Below, piece by piece: positions 35,501 through 45,529 of a DNA stretch of 64,000 nucleotides. The DNA comes from Desulfurobacteriaceae bacterium (lineage in GTDB: Bacteria; Aquificota; Aquificia; Desulfurobacteriales; Desulfurobacteriaceae), in the NCBI GenBank assembly GCA_026987115.1, contig JALSNF010000036.1:31430-95429 (forward strand). The letters are read 5' to 3'. Made by a program: the position numbers and the translations under genes. The notes under the pieces are model-generated. The model searched no databases and was not told where the DNA came from. It saw only the letters and a list, made by a program, of their open reading frames with translations. Position 1 is the first letter of the stretch. Each line of letters begins with the position of its first letter.

Positions 35501-36733
35501 GTGAAAGAGAGAACAGAGGAAAGGAAAATCCTAAAAAAAGCGGAAGACCTAATAAAGGCAAAGGACTTTAACGGAGCTATAAGGGAGCTCTCAAAGTATC
35601 CACTAAAGAGCGTTGAATACTACCTCCTTTTAGCTCAAGCCTACGAAGGAGCGGGAAATCTGGAGAAGGCCGAGAGTTTCTTTGAGAAGGCAAGGTTTCT
35701 AGAAACAGAGATAAGGTCTAAAGAGCTCTTACAGAGAGGGATTAACCTTGCTCTTATGAGGAACTTTAAGGCGGCAGAGAGGGAGCTCTTATCTTCCTTA
35801 AAGTTAAACCCCTTTGACAAAGAAGTTTACTTAGAGCTGTACAAACTCTACAAGAAGACAAACAACTTTCGGAAGATGGTTAAGACCCTTGAAGAACTCA
35901 TAACTTTAGAGCCTTACTTCCTCTTTCCTTACCTTGAGCTGGGACGCCACTACCTACTAAGGAAAAGGTATAAAAAGGCAGAAGAGATATTAAAAGAGGG
36001 AATTTCAAGGATTGAGTCTGCAGAGCTCCACTTTGAGCTGGGGAAGGTTTACTCTGAGCAGGGCAGAAACGAAGAGGCAAAGGAAGAGCTTAAAAGGGCC
36101 TGCAGACTTGACTTTAAGAACATTGACTACAGGCAAAAGCTTACTGAAGTACTGGTTAACGCTCAAGAATACGAAGAGGCCTTGGATGTAGTCCTTGGGA
36201 CCTTAAACCTATACCCTGAAGCGGTTTACGTTCTCCAAAGTGCCGCTGCACTCTACGACCTTCTTGGAAACCAAGAGCTTGCAGAATACTACTACAGAAA
36301 GGCCGTTGCCGTATCAGAAGGTTTCGTAAAGGAGGACGCTCAAAAGCTCTTTTCAGAGTTCCTAATAGAGAAGGGAAGGTACGACCAAGCAGAGGAAGTT
36401 CTGTGGGAGCTCCTTAAAGAATCTGACAATGTATGGATACTGATAGACGCCTTTTCTGAACTTGCAACTATACTCATAGAGCAGGAAAGGCTTAAAGACA
36501 TAATAGAGGCTGGGAAGATAGTTCTTAGTAATCCGGAACTTTCAGAGGAGGAGTTTGTTGAAGTAGGAGAGATAGTTGCAGACGCCCTTTTTGAGGAAAA
36601 GAGGTTTAAAGAGGCAGGGGAGCTCTATAAAGATATATTAAAAGTCTGTAAAAGCGGGAAAGTAGGTAAAAGAATAGCCAAAAAGCTAAAGGAAACAGAG
36701 GAAATAGAAGAGCTTAATAAAATGCTCCTTTAA
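35501..36733 (+). CDS. tetratricopeptide repeat protein
   Basis: A 410-residue, all-helical cytoplasmic protein of about ten TPR-like repeats from residue 20 to the end. Examples are YYLLAQAYEGAGNLEKAESFFEKA, LHFELGKVYSEQGRNEEAKEEL and ALYDLLGNQELAEYYYRKAV. No catalytic domain or signal peptide is seen. The GTG start has AGAGG upstream. It is divergent from the SurA_N gene and stands alone before the convergent hflX, so the partner it scaffolds is unknown. Confidence 0.85.
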   Translation: MKERTEERKILKKAEDLIKAKDFNGAIRELSKYPLKSVEYYLLLAQAYEGAGNLEKAESFFEKARFLETEIRSKELLQRGINLALMRNFKAAERELLSSLKLNPFDKEVYLELYKLYKKTNNFRKMVKTLEELITLEPYFLFPYLELGRHYLLRKRYKKAEEILKEGISRIESAELHFELGKVYSEQGRNEEAKEELKRACRLDFKNIDYRQKLTEVLVNAQEYEEALDVVLGTLNLYPEAVYVLQSAAALYDLLGNQELAEYYYRKAVAVSEGFVKEDAQKLFSEFLIEKGRYDQAEEVLWELLKESDNVWILIDAFSELATILIEQERLKDIIEAGKIVLSNPELSEEEFVEVGEIVADALFEEKRFKEAGELYKDILKVCKSGKVGKRIAKKLKETEEIEELNKMLL

Positions 36734-36770
36734 TAGCACGGCCTATTTTCTCGTTTAAAGAAAGTTTACC

Positions 36771-37856
36771 TTAAAGTTCTAGGAGCACACGCTCTACCTC
36801 CCGCTTTAACTTATCAATTCCCCAACCTTTAGTAGCAGAAGTAAAAACAACAGGGGCAGGTTCAGGAAGCAAACCGGCCACTCTCTCGTAAAGCTCTTTA
36901 AGTTCTTCCTCTTTTCCTACAACTTTATCTGCCTTATTTCCTACGTATATCTTTGGCTTTTCCCAACTCTTTAGCTTCTTTAAAGTTCTATAGACAGAAT
37001 CAATTTCCTCTTGCAGTTTAGGAGAGGAAACGTCAAAGACTATAAGGAGTAGGTCGGCCTCTTTAACTTCACTTAAAGTGGCTCTAAAAGAGGCAATAAG
37101 CTCGTGGGGAAGGTCTCTTATAAAGCCTACAGTATCTGAAACGAGGACCTTTTCTCCACCTAAGTAAAGGGAACCTGTCTTAACGTCTAAAGTTGCAAAG
37201 GGCATGTCCTTAACGAAAACTTCTTTTTTAGTTAGCGTCCTAACAAGCGTTGACTTCCCCACGTTGGTATATCCAACAACTGCCACTGTTTTAAAGCCCT
37301 TCTTCTTCCTCCCTTTCCTTAAAAGCTCCCCCCTCTTTAAGACCTCCTCTAGCTCCTTCCTTAGCTTATAAATCCTCCTCCTTATCCTCCTTGCCTCAAC
37401 TTCACTTTTGGTCTCACCCGGCCCTCTGGTCCCTACGCCACCTCCCAGCCTTGAGAGCTCCCTACCGAAACCCTTAAGGTGGGAAAGGAGGTAGTAATTC
37501 TTTGCAAGCTCAACCTGAAGTTTAGCTTCCTTAGTCCTTGCCCTTCGGGAGAAAATCTCAAGGATTACTTCGGTTCTGTCTATAACCGGGATTCCTACCA
37601 GTTCCTCAATGTTCCTCTTCTGAGAGTAGGTTAAAGGATGATAGGAAACGATTAAAGTTGCCTCCCTACCTTTTAGCTCCTCAAGCTTCCCCTTACCTAT
37701 GTAGGTAGAGGTAGAAAAGGCCCTCCTTTTCTGGACGACCTCACCTACAACTTCGCCTCCCAAGGCTTTTATAAGGCCCTTTAATTCCTCAAGGTCTATC
37801 TCCTCTTTAGGTCTTTTTACTGCAATTATTAAAACCTTCTCCTTCTCAAGCTCCAT
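36771..37856 (-). CDS. hflX: GTPase HflX
   Basis: A ribosome-splitting GTPase active in stress. The 361-residue protein has the HflX N-terminal domain, the linker signature LGGGVGTRGPGETKSE near residue 145, a helical hairpin, then the G domain with G1 GYTNVGKST near 195, G3 DTVGF near 240 and G4 NKAD near 308. The length is on the short side but complete. It is divergent from ybaB. Confidence 0.95.
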   Translation of the reverse strand: MELEKEKVLIIAVKRPKEEIDLEELKGLIKALGGEVVGEVVQKRRAFSTSTYIGKGKLEELKGREATLIVSYHPLTYSQKRNIEELVGIPVIDRTEVILEIFSRRARTKEAKLQVELAKNYYLLSHLKGFGRELSRLGGGVGTRGPGETKSEVEARRIRRRIYKLRKELEEVLKRGELLRKGRKKKGFKTVAVVGYTNVGKSTLVRTLTKKEVFVKDMPFATLDVKTGSLYLGGEKVLVSDTVGFIRDLPHELIASFRATLSEVKEADLLLIVFDVSSPKLQEEIDSVYRTLKKLKSWEKPKIYVGNKADKVVGKEEELKELYERVAGLLPEPAPVVFTSATKGWGIDKLKREVERVLLEL

Positions 37857-37925
37857 CTTCTCCCCGTTGTGAAGTTTTTACAATTTGTTTACAATTTTAA
37901 ATACCTTGTAAAATTGGAGGAAAAA

Positions 37926-38240
37926 ATGTTTAGAGGTGGTAATATAAACCAGCTTATGAAAGTAGCAAAGCAGTTGCAACAACAGGCGTTAAAACTCAAA
38001 GAGGAGATTGAGAACAGGGAGTTTACGGGGACGGCAGGGGGAGGAGCAGTAAAAGTAGTTGCAAAAGGGTCAGGGGAAATAGTCTCAATTGAAATAGCCC
38101 CTGAGCTTTTAAAACCTGAAGAGAAAGAGATGCTTCAAGACCTTATAGCTTTAGCGGCAAACCAGGCGATTAAAGAAGGAAGGGAGCTCCTTACAAAAGA
38201 GATGGAGAAGATAACGGGAGGCTTAGGAGGAATCTTTTGA
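37926..38240 (+). CDS. YbaB/EbfC nucleoid-associated protein
   Basis: A 104-residue DNA-binding protein from the ATG at 37926 (MFRGGNINQLMK) with GGAGG upstream; the 19 extra residues in the track have no ribosome site. It has the helical QLMKVAKQLQQQALKLKEEIE stretch, GTAGGGAVKVVAKGSGEI, and a glycine-rich tail. It directly precedes recR with a 4-base overlap, the conserved bacterial ybaB-recR order. Confidence 0.93.
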   Translation: MFRGGNINQLMKVAKQLQQQALKLKEEIENREFTGTAGGGAVKVVAKGSGEIVSIEIAPELLKPEEKEMLQDLIALAANQAIKEGRELLTKEMEKITGGLGGIF

Positions 38241-38842
38241 TTTACCCTGAAAACCTTGAAATTCTAATAGAGTTCCTCTCAGAGGTTCCGGGTATAAGCG
38301 AAAGGGCCGCCGAAAGGGCAGTCCTTCAGCTGTCTAAACTTCCCCAAGAAAGGAGAAGGATTGTCGTAAACGCTTTAAAAGAGCTTGAAGAGCTAAAACC
38401 TTGCAAAGAGTGTGGACTTCCGTCAAAAGAGGAGCTCTGCTACGTGTGCACAGACCCAGAAAGGGATAGGAAGACAGTCTTGGTAGTAGAACAGCCGAGA
38501 GACGCAGTATCAATTGAGAAACTGGGAGAATACAAGGGACTCTACCACGTTTTAGGAGGCGTAATATCTCCGCTGGAAGACATTTCCCCGGAAGACCTTA
38601 ACATAGAAAACCTCTTTAAAAGGATAAGAAAAAGGAGCATAGAGAAGGTCATAATAGCCGTAAACCCCACCGTAGAAGGTGAAGCAACGGCAAAGTTCCT
38701 TACAGACAGGCTAACAAAGCTGGGAGTTAAGGTCTATAGGATAGGATACGGAATACCTTACGGAGGAACCATAGACTCTTCAGACGAACTAACACTAAGG
38801 AAAGCCCTTGAAGACATGAAACTTATATCTGGAGGAGAGTAA
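38237..38842 (+). CDS. recR: recombination protein RecR
   Basis: Loads RecA with RecF and RecO. The 201-residue protein has a helix-hairpin-helix start (VPGISERAAERAVLQL), a C4 zinc finger (CKECGLPSKEELCYVC, residues 55-70) and a Toprim domain (VLVVEQPRDAVSIEK and AVNPTVEGEATA). The TTG start overlaps the ybaB stop. Its stop shares one base with the porC ATG, linking it to pyruvate synthase in one transcript. Confidence 0.95.
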   Translation: MIYPENLEILIEFLSEVPGISERAAERAVLQLSKLPQERRRIVVNALKELEELKPCKECGLPSKEELCYVCTDPERDRKTVLVVEQPRDAVSIEKLGEYKGLYHVLGGVISPLEDISPEDLNIENLFKRIRKRSIEKVIIAVNPTVEGEATAKFLTDRLTKLGVKVYRIGYGIPYGGTIDSSDELTLRKALEDMKLISGGE

Positions 38843-39408
38843 TGATAGAAATAAGGTGGCACGCCCGAGGAGGTCAGGGAGCCGTAACGGCTTCAAAGAT
38901 TTTAGCCTCTTCAGTAATTAGAGAAGGGAAATACGCCCAGAGCAACCCAGATTACGGAGCGGAGCGTTCAGGAGCTCCCTTAAGAACCTACAACAGAGTC
39001 TCTGAAAAGCCAATAACCCTCCACTGCATGGTCTTAAACCCTGACATAGTTGTAGTAGTTGACCCAACCCTCCTTAAAACTGTTCCCTTCTTAGAGGGAA
39101 CAGACGAAAACGCAATCCTTGTGATAAATACAAACAAAACCCCCGCTGAGGTCAGAGAGAAGTACAAAATAGAGGGAAGGAAGATATACACAGTTGACGC
39201 AACCAAAATAGCGATGGAAGAGCTTAAAAGACCCCTTATGAACGTTCCAATGCTGGGAGCTCTGGTAAAAGTTCTAGGAGACATAGTTAAAATAGAGACA
39301 GTAGAAGAAGACCTTAAGAAAACCTTTGGGAAGAAGCTATCAGAGAATGCCCTAAACGCAAACATAAGGGCACTACACAGAGCCTACAAGGAGGTAACGG
39401 CAGAATGA
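38842..39408 (+). CDS. porC: pyruvate:ferredoxin oxidoreductase, gamma subunit
   Basis: A 188-residue gamma subunit: IRWHARGGQGAVTASKILASS at the N-terminus and QSNPDYGAERSGAPLRTYNRV near residue 35. It is the first of a porC-D-A-B set in the archaeal/Aquificota/Thermotoga order. The second oxidoreductase set in this window (kor) is linked to sucCD, so this one is most simply pyruvate synthase, fixing CO2 onto acetyl-CoA. The assignment of substrate is inference. Confidence 0.88.
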   Translation: MIEIRWHARGGQGAVTASKILASSVIREGKYAQSNPDYGAERSGAPLRTYNRVSEKPITLHCMVLNPDIVVVVDPTLLKTVPFLEGTDENAILVINTNKTPAEVREKYKIEGRKIYTVDATKIAMEELKRPLMNVPMLGALVKVLGDIVKIETVEEDLKKTFGKKLSENALNANIRALHRAYKEVTAE

Positions 39409-39701
39409 TGGGGAAAAGCTGGAAAGAGATGCCAATAGGTGCAGTAATACCTGAACCAGGCTCAAGCGAAAAGTACAACACGGGAGAGTGGAGAGCTTGG
39501 AGGCCGGTTTTTGAGGCCCAAAAGTGCGTCAACTGCATGCTCTGCTGGGTATTCTGTCCAGACTCCTGCATCTTGGTAAAAGAAGAGAAAATGGTGGGAA
39601 TTGACTACGAGCACTGCAAAGGGTGCGGGATATGTGCCCACGAGTGTCCAACGAAGGCACTTGAGATGAAACCAGAATACCTGTTCCGCGAGGAGGACTA
39701 A
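39405..39701 (+). CDS. porD: pyruvate:ferredoxin oxidoreductase, delta subunit (2[4Fe-4S])
   Basis: A 98-residue ferredoxin-like subunit with CVNCMLCWVFCP near residues 38-49 and CKGCGICAHECP near 72-83, matching PorD. The N-terminal extension (MGKSWKEMPIGAVIPEPGSS) is typical. The ATG overlaps the porC stop by 4 bases. There is a second ATG immediately after, so the start may be one codon later. Confidence 0.9.
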   Translation: MMGKSWKEMPIGAVIPEPGSSEKYNTGEWRAWRPVFEAQKCVNCMLCWVFCPDSCILVKEEKMVGIDYEHCKGCGICAHECPTKALEMKPEYLFREED

Positions 39702-39703
39702 CC

Positions 39704-40912
39704 ATGAGGCCTGAACTGATAAAAGAGATAACATACGTTCCCTACTCAGGGAACATGGCCGCAGCAGAGGCAATGAGGCAGATAAACCCTGACGTTGTAG
39801 CTGCATACCCAATAACCCCTCAAACGGAGCTCATGCAGTTCTTTGCAGACTTTGTAGCCAACGGCCTTGTTGACACAGAGTACATCCCAGTTGAAAGTGA
39901 GCACTCTGCAATGTCTGCGTGCGTTGGAGCTGCAGCTTCAGGTGCAAGAGCCATGACGGCAACCGCAGGGCCGGGACTTGCCTACATGTGGGAAGTTTTA
40001 GGAATAGCCTCTGGAATGAGACTTCCCATAGTTATGACGGTAGTTAACAGAGCCCTTTCTGCTCCCATAAACATCCACGGAGACCAGTCAGACGCAATGG
40101 GAGCAAGGGACCAAGGTTGGATAATGCTTTTCTCAGAAAACGCCGAAGAGCAATACGACAACCTAATTCAGGCCTTTAAAATCGCAGAGGACGAAAGGAC
40201 AAGGCTTCCGGTAATGGTAGGAATGGACGGCTTTGTCATATCCCACTCAATAGAAAGAGTGAGGCTCCTTCCAGATAAAGCAGTAGAAGAGTTTATCGGA
40301 GAGACCAAAGTAATGTATCCCCTTTTAGATGTTGAAAACCCGGTTACCCACGGCCCAGTAGCAATGACAGACTCTTACATGGAGTTTAAAAGACAGCAGA
40401 GAGAAGCGATGATGGAGGCCTACAAAGTAATTAGGGAAGTAGGCCAACAGTTTGAAGAGGCTTTTGGAAAGAAGTACGAGCACATAGAGACATACAAAAT
40501 AGACGACGCAGACTACGTGCTGATAATCATAGGGTCAACGGCCGGAACTGCAAAGTTCGTAATAGACAAGTTAAGGGAAGAAAAGGGCATAAAGGTAGGA
40601 CTAATAAAAATCAGGACCTACAGACCTTTCCCCTACTACGACGTTATGGACGCCCTTGAAAGCTCAAACTGTAAAGCAGTAGGTGTTTTTGACAGGGCAG
40701 AAACCTTCGGAGCGGTAGGAGGCCCCCTTTACAGCGACGTAGCTACCGCAATGCACCTGAGGGGAAAACTTTACCCAATAGTGAGCTTCATATACGGCTT
40801 AGGAGGAAGAGATACAAACGTGCACCACATTGAAGAGGCAATAGACAAGGTTATGCAAAAAGCCGCAGGGAAAGAAGTTCCACTAATTAACTACCTTAAC
40901 CTTAAAGAGTAA
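39704..40912 (+). CDS. porA: pyruvate:ferredoxin oxidoreductase, alpha subunit
   Basis: A 402-residue alpha subunit with GNMAAAEAMRQINPDVVAAYPITPQTE at the N-terminus, VESEHSAMSACVGAAASGARAMTATAGPGLAYM, and a C-terminal domain III starting near residue 260 with GSTAGTAKFV. The glutamate in ESEHSA fits activation of TPP. It lies 2 bases after porD. Sequence style is PorA rather than KorA (IHGDQSDAMGARDQGW), supporting pyruvate. Confidence 0.93.
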   Translation: MRPELIKEITYVPYSGNMAAAEAMRQINPDVVAAYPITPQTELMQFFADFVANGLVDTEYIPVESEHSAMSACVGAAASGARAMTATAGPGLAYMWEVLGIASGMRLPIVMTVVNRALSAPINIHGDQSDAMGARDQGWIMLFSENAEEQYDNLIQAFKIAEDERTRLPVMVGMDGFVISHSIERVRLLPDKAVEEFIGETKVMYPLLDVENPVTHGPVAMTDSYMEFKRQQREAMMEAYKVIREVGQQFEEAFGKKYEHIETYKIDDADYVLIIIGSTAGTAKFVIDKLREEKGIKVGLIKIRTYRPFPYYDVMDALESSNCKAVGVFDRAETFGAVGGPLYSDVATAMHLRGKLYPIVSFIYGLGGRDTNVHHIEEAIDKVMQKAAGKEVPLINYLNLKE

Positions 40913-40924
40913 TGGAGGAAAAAG

Positions 40925-41905
40925 ATGGCTCAGACTCAAACTTCAGCTATAAAACTGCCGCCCCTTAAAAAGCTTACCAACTACCCAGAAAAGCTTGCAC
41001 CGGGCCACAGGCTCTGTGCAGGGTGCGGAGCTTCAATAATAATCCGCCAAATGTACATGGTTGCAAACGCTCTAGGCTACGAGCTAATCTGGGCAAACGC
41101 AACAGGATGCGTAGAGGTTTGTACAACCGTTTACCCTTACACCTCTTGGAAGTCCCCATGGATTCACAACGCTTTTGAAAACGCAGCTGCAACAATTTCC
41201 GGAGTTGAAGCAGCCTACAAAGCCCTAAAGAAAAAGGGGAAACTCCCAACAGACAAGAAAGTTAAGTTTGTAGCCCTTGGAGGAGACGGAGGAACCGCAG
41301 ACATAGGATTTCAGTCCCTATCAGGGGCTTTAGAAAGGGGACACGACTTTATCTACGTGTGCTACGACAACGAAGCTTACATGAACACAGGAATTCAACG
41401 CTCTTCAGCAACTCCAAAATACGCAAACACCACAACTCAACCTGTAGGTTCAGAGAGCTTAGGAAAACCTCAACACAAAAAGTGGCTACCTGAAGTTGCA
41501 GCTGCCCACGGCATTCCCTACGTGGCTCAAGTCTCGCCTTCACACTGGAAAGACCTTATGGAGAAGTTTAAAAAGGCACTCTTAACGGAAGGACCCTCTT
41601 TTATCAACGCCTTTACCGTCTGCCCGAGGGGATGGAGAACGAAAGAGGAAGAGGGAATGTTAGTTGCAAGGCTTGCGGTAGAAACCAACTACTGGCCCCT
41701 CTTTGAGGTTGAAAACGGAAAGTGGAGAATAACTTACAGACCTAGAAATCCTAAACCCTTAGAAGAGTACCTTAAGATACAAGGAAGGTTCAAACATTTG
41801 TTTAAACCGGAAAATAAGGGTAAAATTGAAGAACTTCAGCAAGAAGTTAACAGGCATTGGGATTGGCTTAACAAGATGGAAGAACTAACCAATAGGGAAG
41901 AGTGA
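40925..41905 (+). CDS. porB: pyruvate:ferredoxin oxidoreductase, beta subunit (TPP binding)
   Basis: A 326-residue beta subunit: APGHRLCAGCGASIIIRQ holds two cluster cysteines, GCVEVCTTVYPYTSW a further one, and the TPP motif is GGDGGTADIGFQSLSGALERGHD near residue 120, with YDNEAYMNTGIQRS after it. The size and these motifs match PorB. The stop overlaps the GTG/ATG start area of the MglB-like gene, so pyruvate synthase and the roadblock/GTPase pair are probably on one mRNA. Confidence 0.94.
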   Translation: MAQTQTSAIKLPPLKKLTNYPEKLAPGHRLCAGCGASIIIRQMYMVANALGYELIWANATGCVEVCTTVYPYTSWKSPWIHNAFENAAATISGVEAAYKALKKKGKLPTDKKVKFVALGGDGGTADIGFQSLSGALERGHDFIYVCYDNEAYMNTGIQRSSATPKYANTTTQPVGSESLGKPQHKKWLPEVAAAHGIPYVAQVSPSHWKDLMEKFKKALLTEGPSFINAFTVCPRGWRTKEEEGMLVARLAVETNYWPLFEVENGKWRITYRPRNPKPLEEYLKIQGRFKHLFKPENKGKIEELQQEVNRHWDWLNKMEELTNREE

Positions 41906-42378
41906 TGCTTAGCTTAAAGCCAGAAGAGGATAGAAAGCTCAGGGACTACTTAACAAAGCTCTGTAATGAGAGTAAGTCAAAGATAGTTTTACTTATTGAT
42001 AAGGCAGGACAATTAATAAGCCGGAGCGAGTCTCCGGCCTTTTCTTCAGATGACATTACCTTTGCCTCTTTAACTGCAGGAAACGTTGCTGCATCAGAAG
42101 CTCTATCAAAACTCCTTGGAGATAAGTCCCTTAACCACATGTTTACTGAAACTGAAGACGAAGGTATATATATGGTCCTCGTTAACGGCAAGTACATTTT
42201 AGTTTCAATATTTGACAAGAAACTTTCAAATTTAGGAATAGTTAGGGTAAAGATTAAGAAGTATTACAGAGAGATTGAGAACACATTAAAGAGCATAGAA
42301 AAGAGAATACAGGAGGAGAGCTCCATCTCTCAGGAGATAGACTTAGACGACCTAGACATTGACACCCTCTTTGAATAG
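41905..42378 (+). CDS. roadblock/LC7 protein (MglB-like)
   Basis: A 157-residue protein from the ATG at 41905. A roadblock/LC7 domain (about residues 10-125) shows KIVLLIDKAGQLISRS, TFASLTAGNVAASEALSKLLGD and MVLVNGKYILVSIFD. The acidic tail (EIDLDDLDIDTLFE) is extra. The helix with LTAGNVAASEAL is characteristic of MglB-type proteins that act as GTPase-activating partners of MglA. The GTPase gene follows after 8 bases, which makes the functional pairing very likely. Confidence 0.85.
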   Translation: MLSLKPEEDRKLRDYLTKLCNESKSKIVLLIDKAGQLISRSESPAFSSDDITFASLTAGNVAASEALSKLLGDKSLNHMFTETEDEGIYMVLVNGKYILVSIFDKKLSNLGIVRVKIKKYYREIENTLKSIEKRIQEESSISQEIDLDDLDIDTLFE

Positions 42379-42386
42379 GGGAGAAA

Positions 42387-42968
42387 ATGCCGTTTATAAA
42401 CTTTGCTACGAAAGAGATAAACTGTAAGATTGTCTATTACGGGCCTGGCCTTTCAGGCAAAACCACAAACATAAAGTGGATTTACGACCACGTAAAGCCG
42501 GAAAATAAGGGCGAAATGATAACGCTAGCCACGGAAACTGAAAGGACCCTTTTCTTTGACTTTGTTCCCATAGAAGTCTCAAACGTTAAGGGCTTTAAAG
42601 TAAGGTTCCACCTTTACACTACCCCAGGGCAGATAATTTACCAAGCAAGTAGAAAGCTTATTTTAAAAGGAGTTGACGGTATAGTTTTCGTTGCAGACTC
42701 ACAGGAAGAGAGGCACGACGCAAACCTAGACACTTTAGACGACATGATAGAAAACCTTAAGGACTACAACTTAAAAATAGAGGATGTACCTTTAGTGTTT
42801 CAGTACAACAAGAGAGACCTTCCAAATGCCCTTCCAGTTGACGTGTTAAGGAAAGACCTTAACAGGTGGAACAGGCCTGACTTTGAGGCAATTGCAACAA
42901 AAGGAGTAGGAGTTCTTGAGACATTTAAGGAAATATCCAGACAGGTTATAAAAAGCCTTAAAAAGTAA
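42387..42968 (+). CDS. MglA-like Ras-family GTPase
   Basis: A 193-residue small GTPase. G1 is YYGPGLSGKTTN near residues 18-29, switch II/G3 is TTPGQ near 78, and G4 is NKRDLP near 142. MPFINFATKEINCKIVYYGPG is the typical MglA N-terminus. In Myxococcus and Thermus, MglA-MglB sets cell polarity for motility or pilus function. Here the target is unknown: the pair sits behind pyruvate synthase and before bioB, two kilobases from a flagellar block. Confidence 0.92.
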   Translation: MPFINFATKEINCKIVYYGPGLSGKTTNIKWIYDHVKPENKGEMITLATETERTLFFDFVPIEVSNVKGFKVRFHLYTTPGQIIYQASRKLILKGVDGIVFVADSQEERHDANLDTLDDMIENLKDYNLKIEDVPLVFQYNKRDLPNALPVDVLRKDLNRWNRPDFEAIATKGVGVLETFKEISRQVIKSLKK

Positions 42969-42969
42969 A

Positions 42970-43889
42970 ATGGAAGTCCTTGAAGTCCTTAAAAGCCCAG
43001 TAAAAGAATTTTACGGTTTCCTCTTTAGCTCTTACGAAGTTAAACTAAAGAAATTTGGAAACTTCATTGAAACCTGCGCCATACTAAACGCAAAAAGTGG
43101 AAAGTGCCCCTCTGACTGTAAGTTCTGTGCCCAGTCTATAAAGTTTAAGACAAACGCTCCTCAATACCCTTTATTGGAAGATAAGGAACTTAAAAGAAGG
43201 GCTTTTTCAGCGTTTGACTTGGGGATAAACAGGTTCAGTTTCGTAGTAAGCGGTATCTCATTGGAAAAAGGGGAGATAAAGAGACTGGGAAGGGTTATTG
43301 AGGAGATAAAGTCCCAAAGGAGCTCTGCCCTAATCTGCGCCTCTTTAGGACAACTTAAGAAAGAAGAGCTTAAGTTCTTAAAAGAGTGCGGACTTGACAG
43401 GTATCACCACAACCTTGAAACCTCGCGGGAGTTTTACCCTAAAATATCCAAAGTTCAAAAGTGGGAAGACAGGTTTAAAACTGTCCTTAACGCAAAAGAA
43501 GTAGGCCTTTCAACCTGCTGTGGAGGGCTTTTTGGGCTTGGGGAAAGAGAAGAAGACATAGTCTCATTAATCAAGAGCTTAAAAGAACTTGAGGTTGACT
43601 CTGTTCCGGTAAACTTCCTGCACCCTATAAAGGGAACTCCCCTTGAAAAGGCAAACTACCTAACTCCTTTAAAGTGCCTAAAAATCCTGGTAGCCCTTAG
43701 GTTGTCCCTCCCTGAAACTCAAATAAGAATTTGTGGAGGGAGGGAGTACAACTTAAAGGAGCTCCAACCTTTAGCCCTCCTCCCTTCAGACTCCTTAATG
43801 GTGGGAAACTACCTGACCACAAAGGGAAGAAACCTTAAGGACGACTACGAGATGATAAAAGACTTAGGGTTTGAAAGCTCTTTAAGGCC

Positions 43890-43893
<4 letters not shown>
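42970..43893 (+). CDS. bioB: biotin synthase
   Basis: A radical SAM enzyme inserting sulfur into dethiobiotin. The 307-residue protein has the 4Fe-4S motif CPSDCKFC near residues 47-54 and the 2Fe-2S ligands in LICASLG, STCCGG and the arginine/cysteine region RICGGRE. HHNLETSREFYP is a family signature. The ATG is one base after the mglA stop. It overlaps the ElyC-like gene by 4 bases. bioA is 22 kb away. Confidence 0.95.
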
Positions 43894-44707
<814 letters not shown>

Positions 44708-44728
44708 AGGGGGAATTGTTTGGATGGA

Positions 44729-44806
44729 TGGTCGGGGCAGCCCGATTTGAACGGGCGACCTCGTGCTCCCAAGGCACGCGCTCTAACCAAGCTGAGCTAT
44801 GCCCCG
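44729..44806 (-). tRNA. tRNA-Pro(TGG)
   Basis: The acceptor CGGGGCA pairs with TGCCCCG, the anticodon loop CTTGGGA gives TGG, and CCA is encoded. It is promoter-proximal in the Pro-Arg pair. Confidence 0.95.
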
Positions 44807-44820
44807 AACCGTTGGAAGAA

Positions 44821-44849
44821 AATTTAGGAACAAAACTAACACTTGGCAA
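44821..44849 (-). promoter_or_regulatory. promoter of the tRNA-Pro/tRNA-Arg pair
   Basis: Minus-strand TTGCCA (44844-44849), exactly 17 bases, then TAAATT (44821-44826), ending 14 bases before tRNA-Pro. It overlaps the upstream part of the PilZ track ORF, which supports a later PilZ start. Confidence 0.6.
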
Positions 44850-44866
44850 GTAGAGAGGAGGAGAGG

Positions 44867-45529
44867 TTGAAGGTAAAAGAGAGGATAAGAGAGTGGCTGG
44901 AGGAAGTAAAGAAGAAGGGAAAAGATGTTGAGGTTATGAGCTTTTTCCAGGAGCTCCCCGTCAAAACGAAGGCAAAGGTAATAGACTTTAACGAAAAGTT
45001 CGTCCAGTGGGAGGCTTCTCCAAAACTATGCTTGGCAGTTCAAGATTGCGGTAAGCTCTACCCTGTTTTCTTTGACAAACAATACAGCCAAAATAGAACA
45101 CTAGAGGGAAATATGGTTTACTGTGGGAAAGACTTTATAGAAACGACTTTCCCTCTTCCCTCTAACGACCCTAAGCTTCAAAGGAAATCTGTAAGAATCA
45201 CTACTTCCCCTAACATCCCCATAGAAGTTAGGGTTATAAGTAAGGGAAAAACCACTCTTTTTCCTGTAAGAGACATATCGGAAAACGGCATAGGCATAAT
45301 AGCTCCCAAAGAGCTCTTTAAATACGGAGATAAGTTGAAGTTTTTAATATTAACTTTGGAGAAAAGAGTAGAGGCTGAAGGAACGGTTGTATCTTTAGAG
45401 CCCTATGAAGATAAGGAAAAGGTAGGCGTAAAGCTTGAACTAAAAGAGAGGGAAAAGGAAACTTTAAGAAAATACATATCTATGAGACAACGGGAAATCT
45501 TAAGTAAAATAAGGGAAATTGCAGGATGA
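44867..45529 (+). CDS. PilZ domain protein (YcgR-like)
   Basis: A c-di-GMP receptor of 220 residues from the TTG at 44867, which follows GGAGGAGAGG; the track's TTG at 44843 lies inside the tRNA promoter. The N-terminal half is a YcgR-like split barrel. The C-terminal PilZ domain (about residues 105-205) has the binding motifs QRKSVRI (RxxxR) and RDISENGIGI (D/NxSxxG). It overlaps flgN by 4 bases and heads a flagellar block, so it probably acts as a flagellar brake or switch responding to c-di-GMP. Confidence 0.85.
   Translation: MKVKERIREWLEEVKKKGKDVEVMSFFQELPVKTKAKVIDFNEKFVQWEASPKLCLAVQDCGKLYPVFFDKQYSQNRTLEGNMVYCGKDFIETTFPLPSNDPKLQRKSVRITTSPNIPIEVRVISKGKTTLFPVRDISENGIGIIAPKELFKYGDKLKFLILTLEKRVEAEGTVVSLEPYEDKEKVGVKLELKEREKETLRKYISMRQREILSKIREIAG

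Noticed and set aside
37870-37925. Repeated TTTACAATTT elements in the hflX-ybaB divergent gap
   Set aside because: They could be -35-like or operator repeats, but no pair with a -10 at normal spacing stands out, and two copies in AT-rich DNA are weak evidence.
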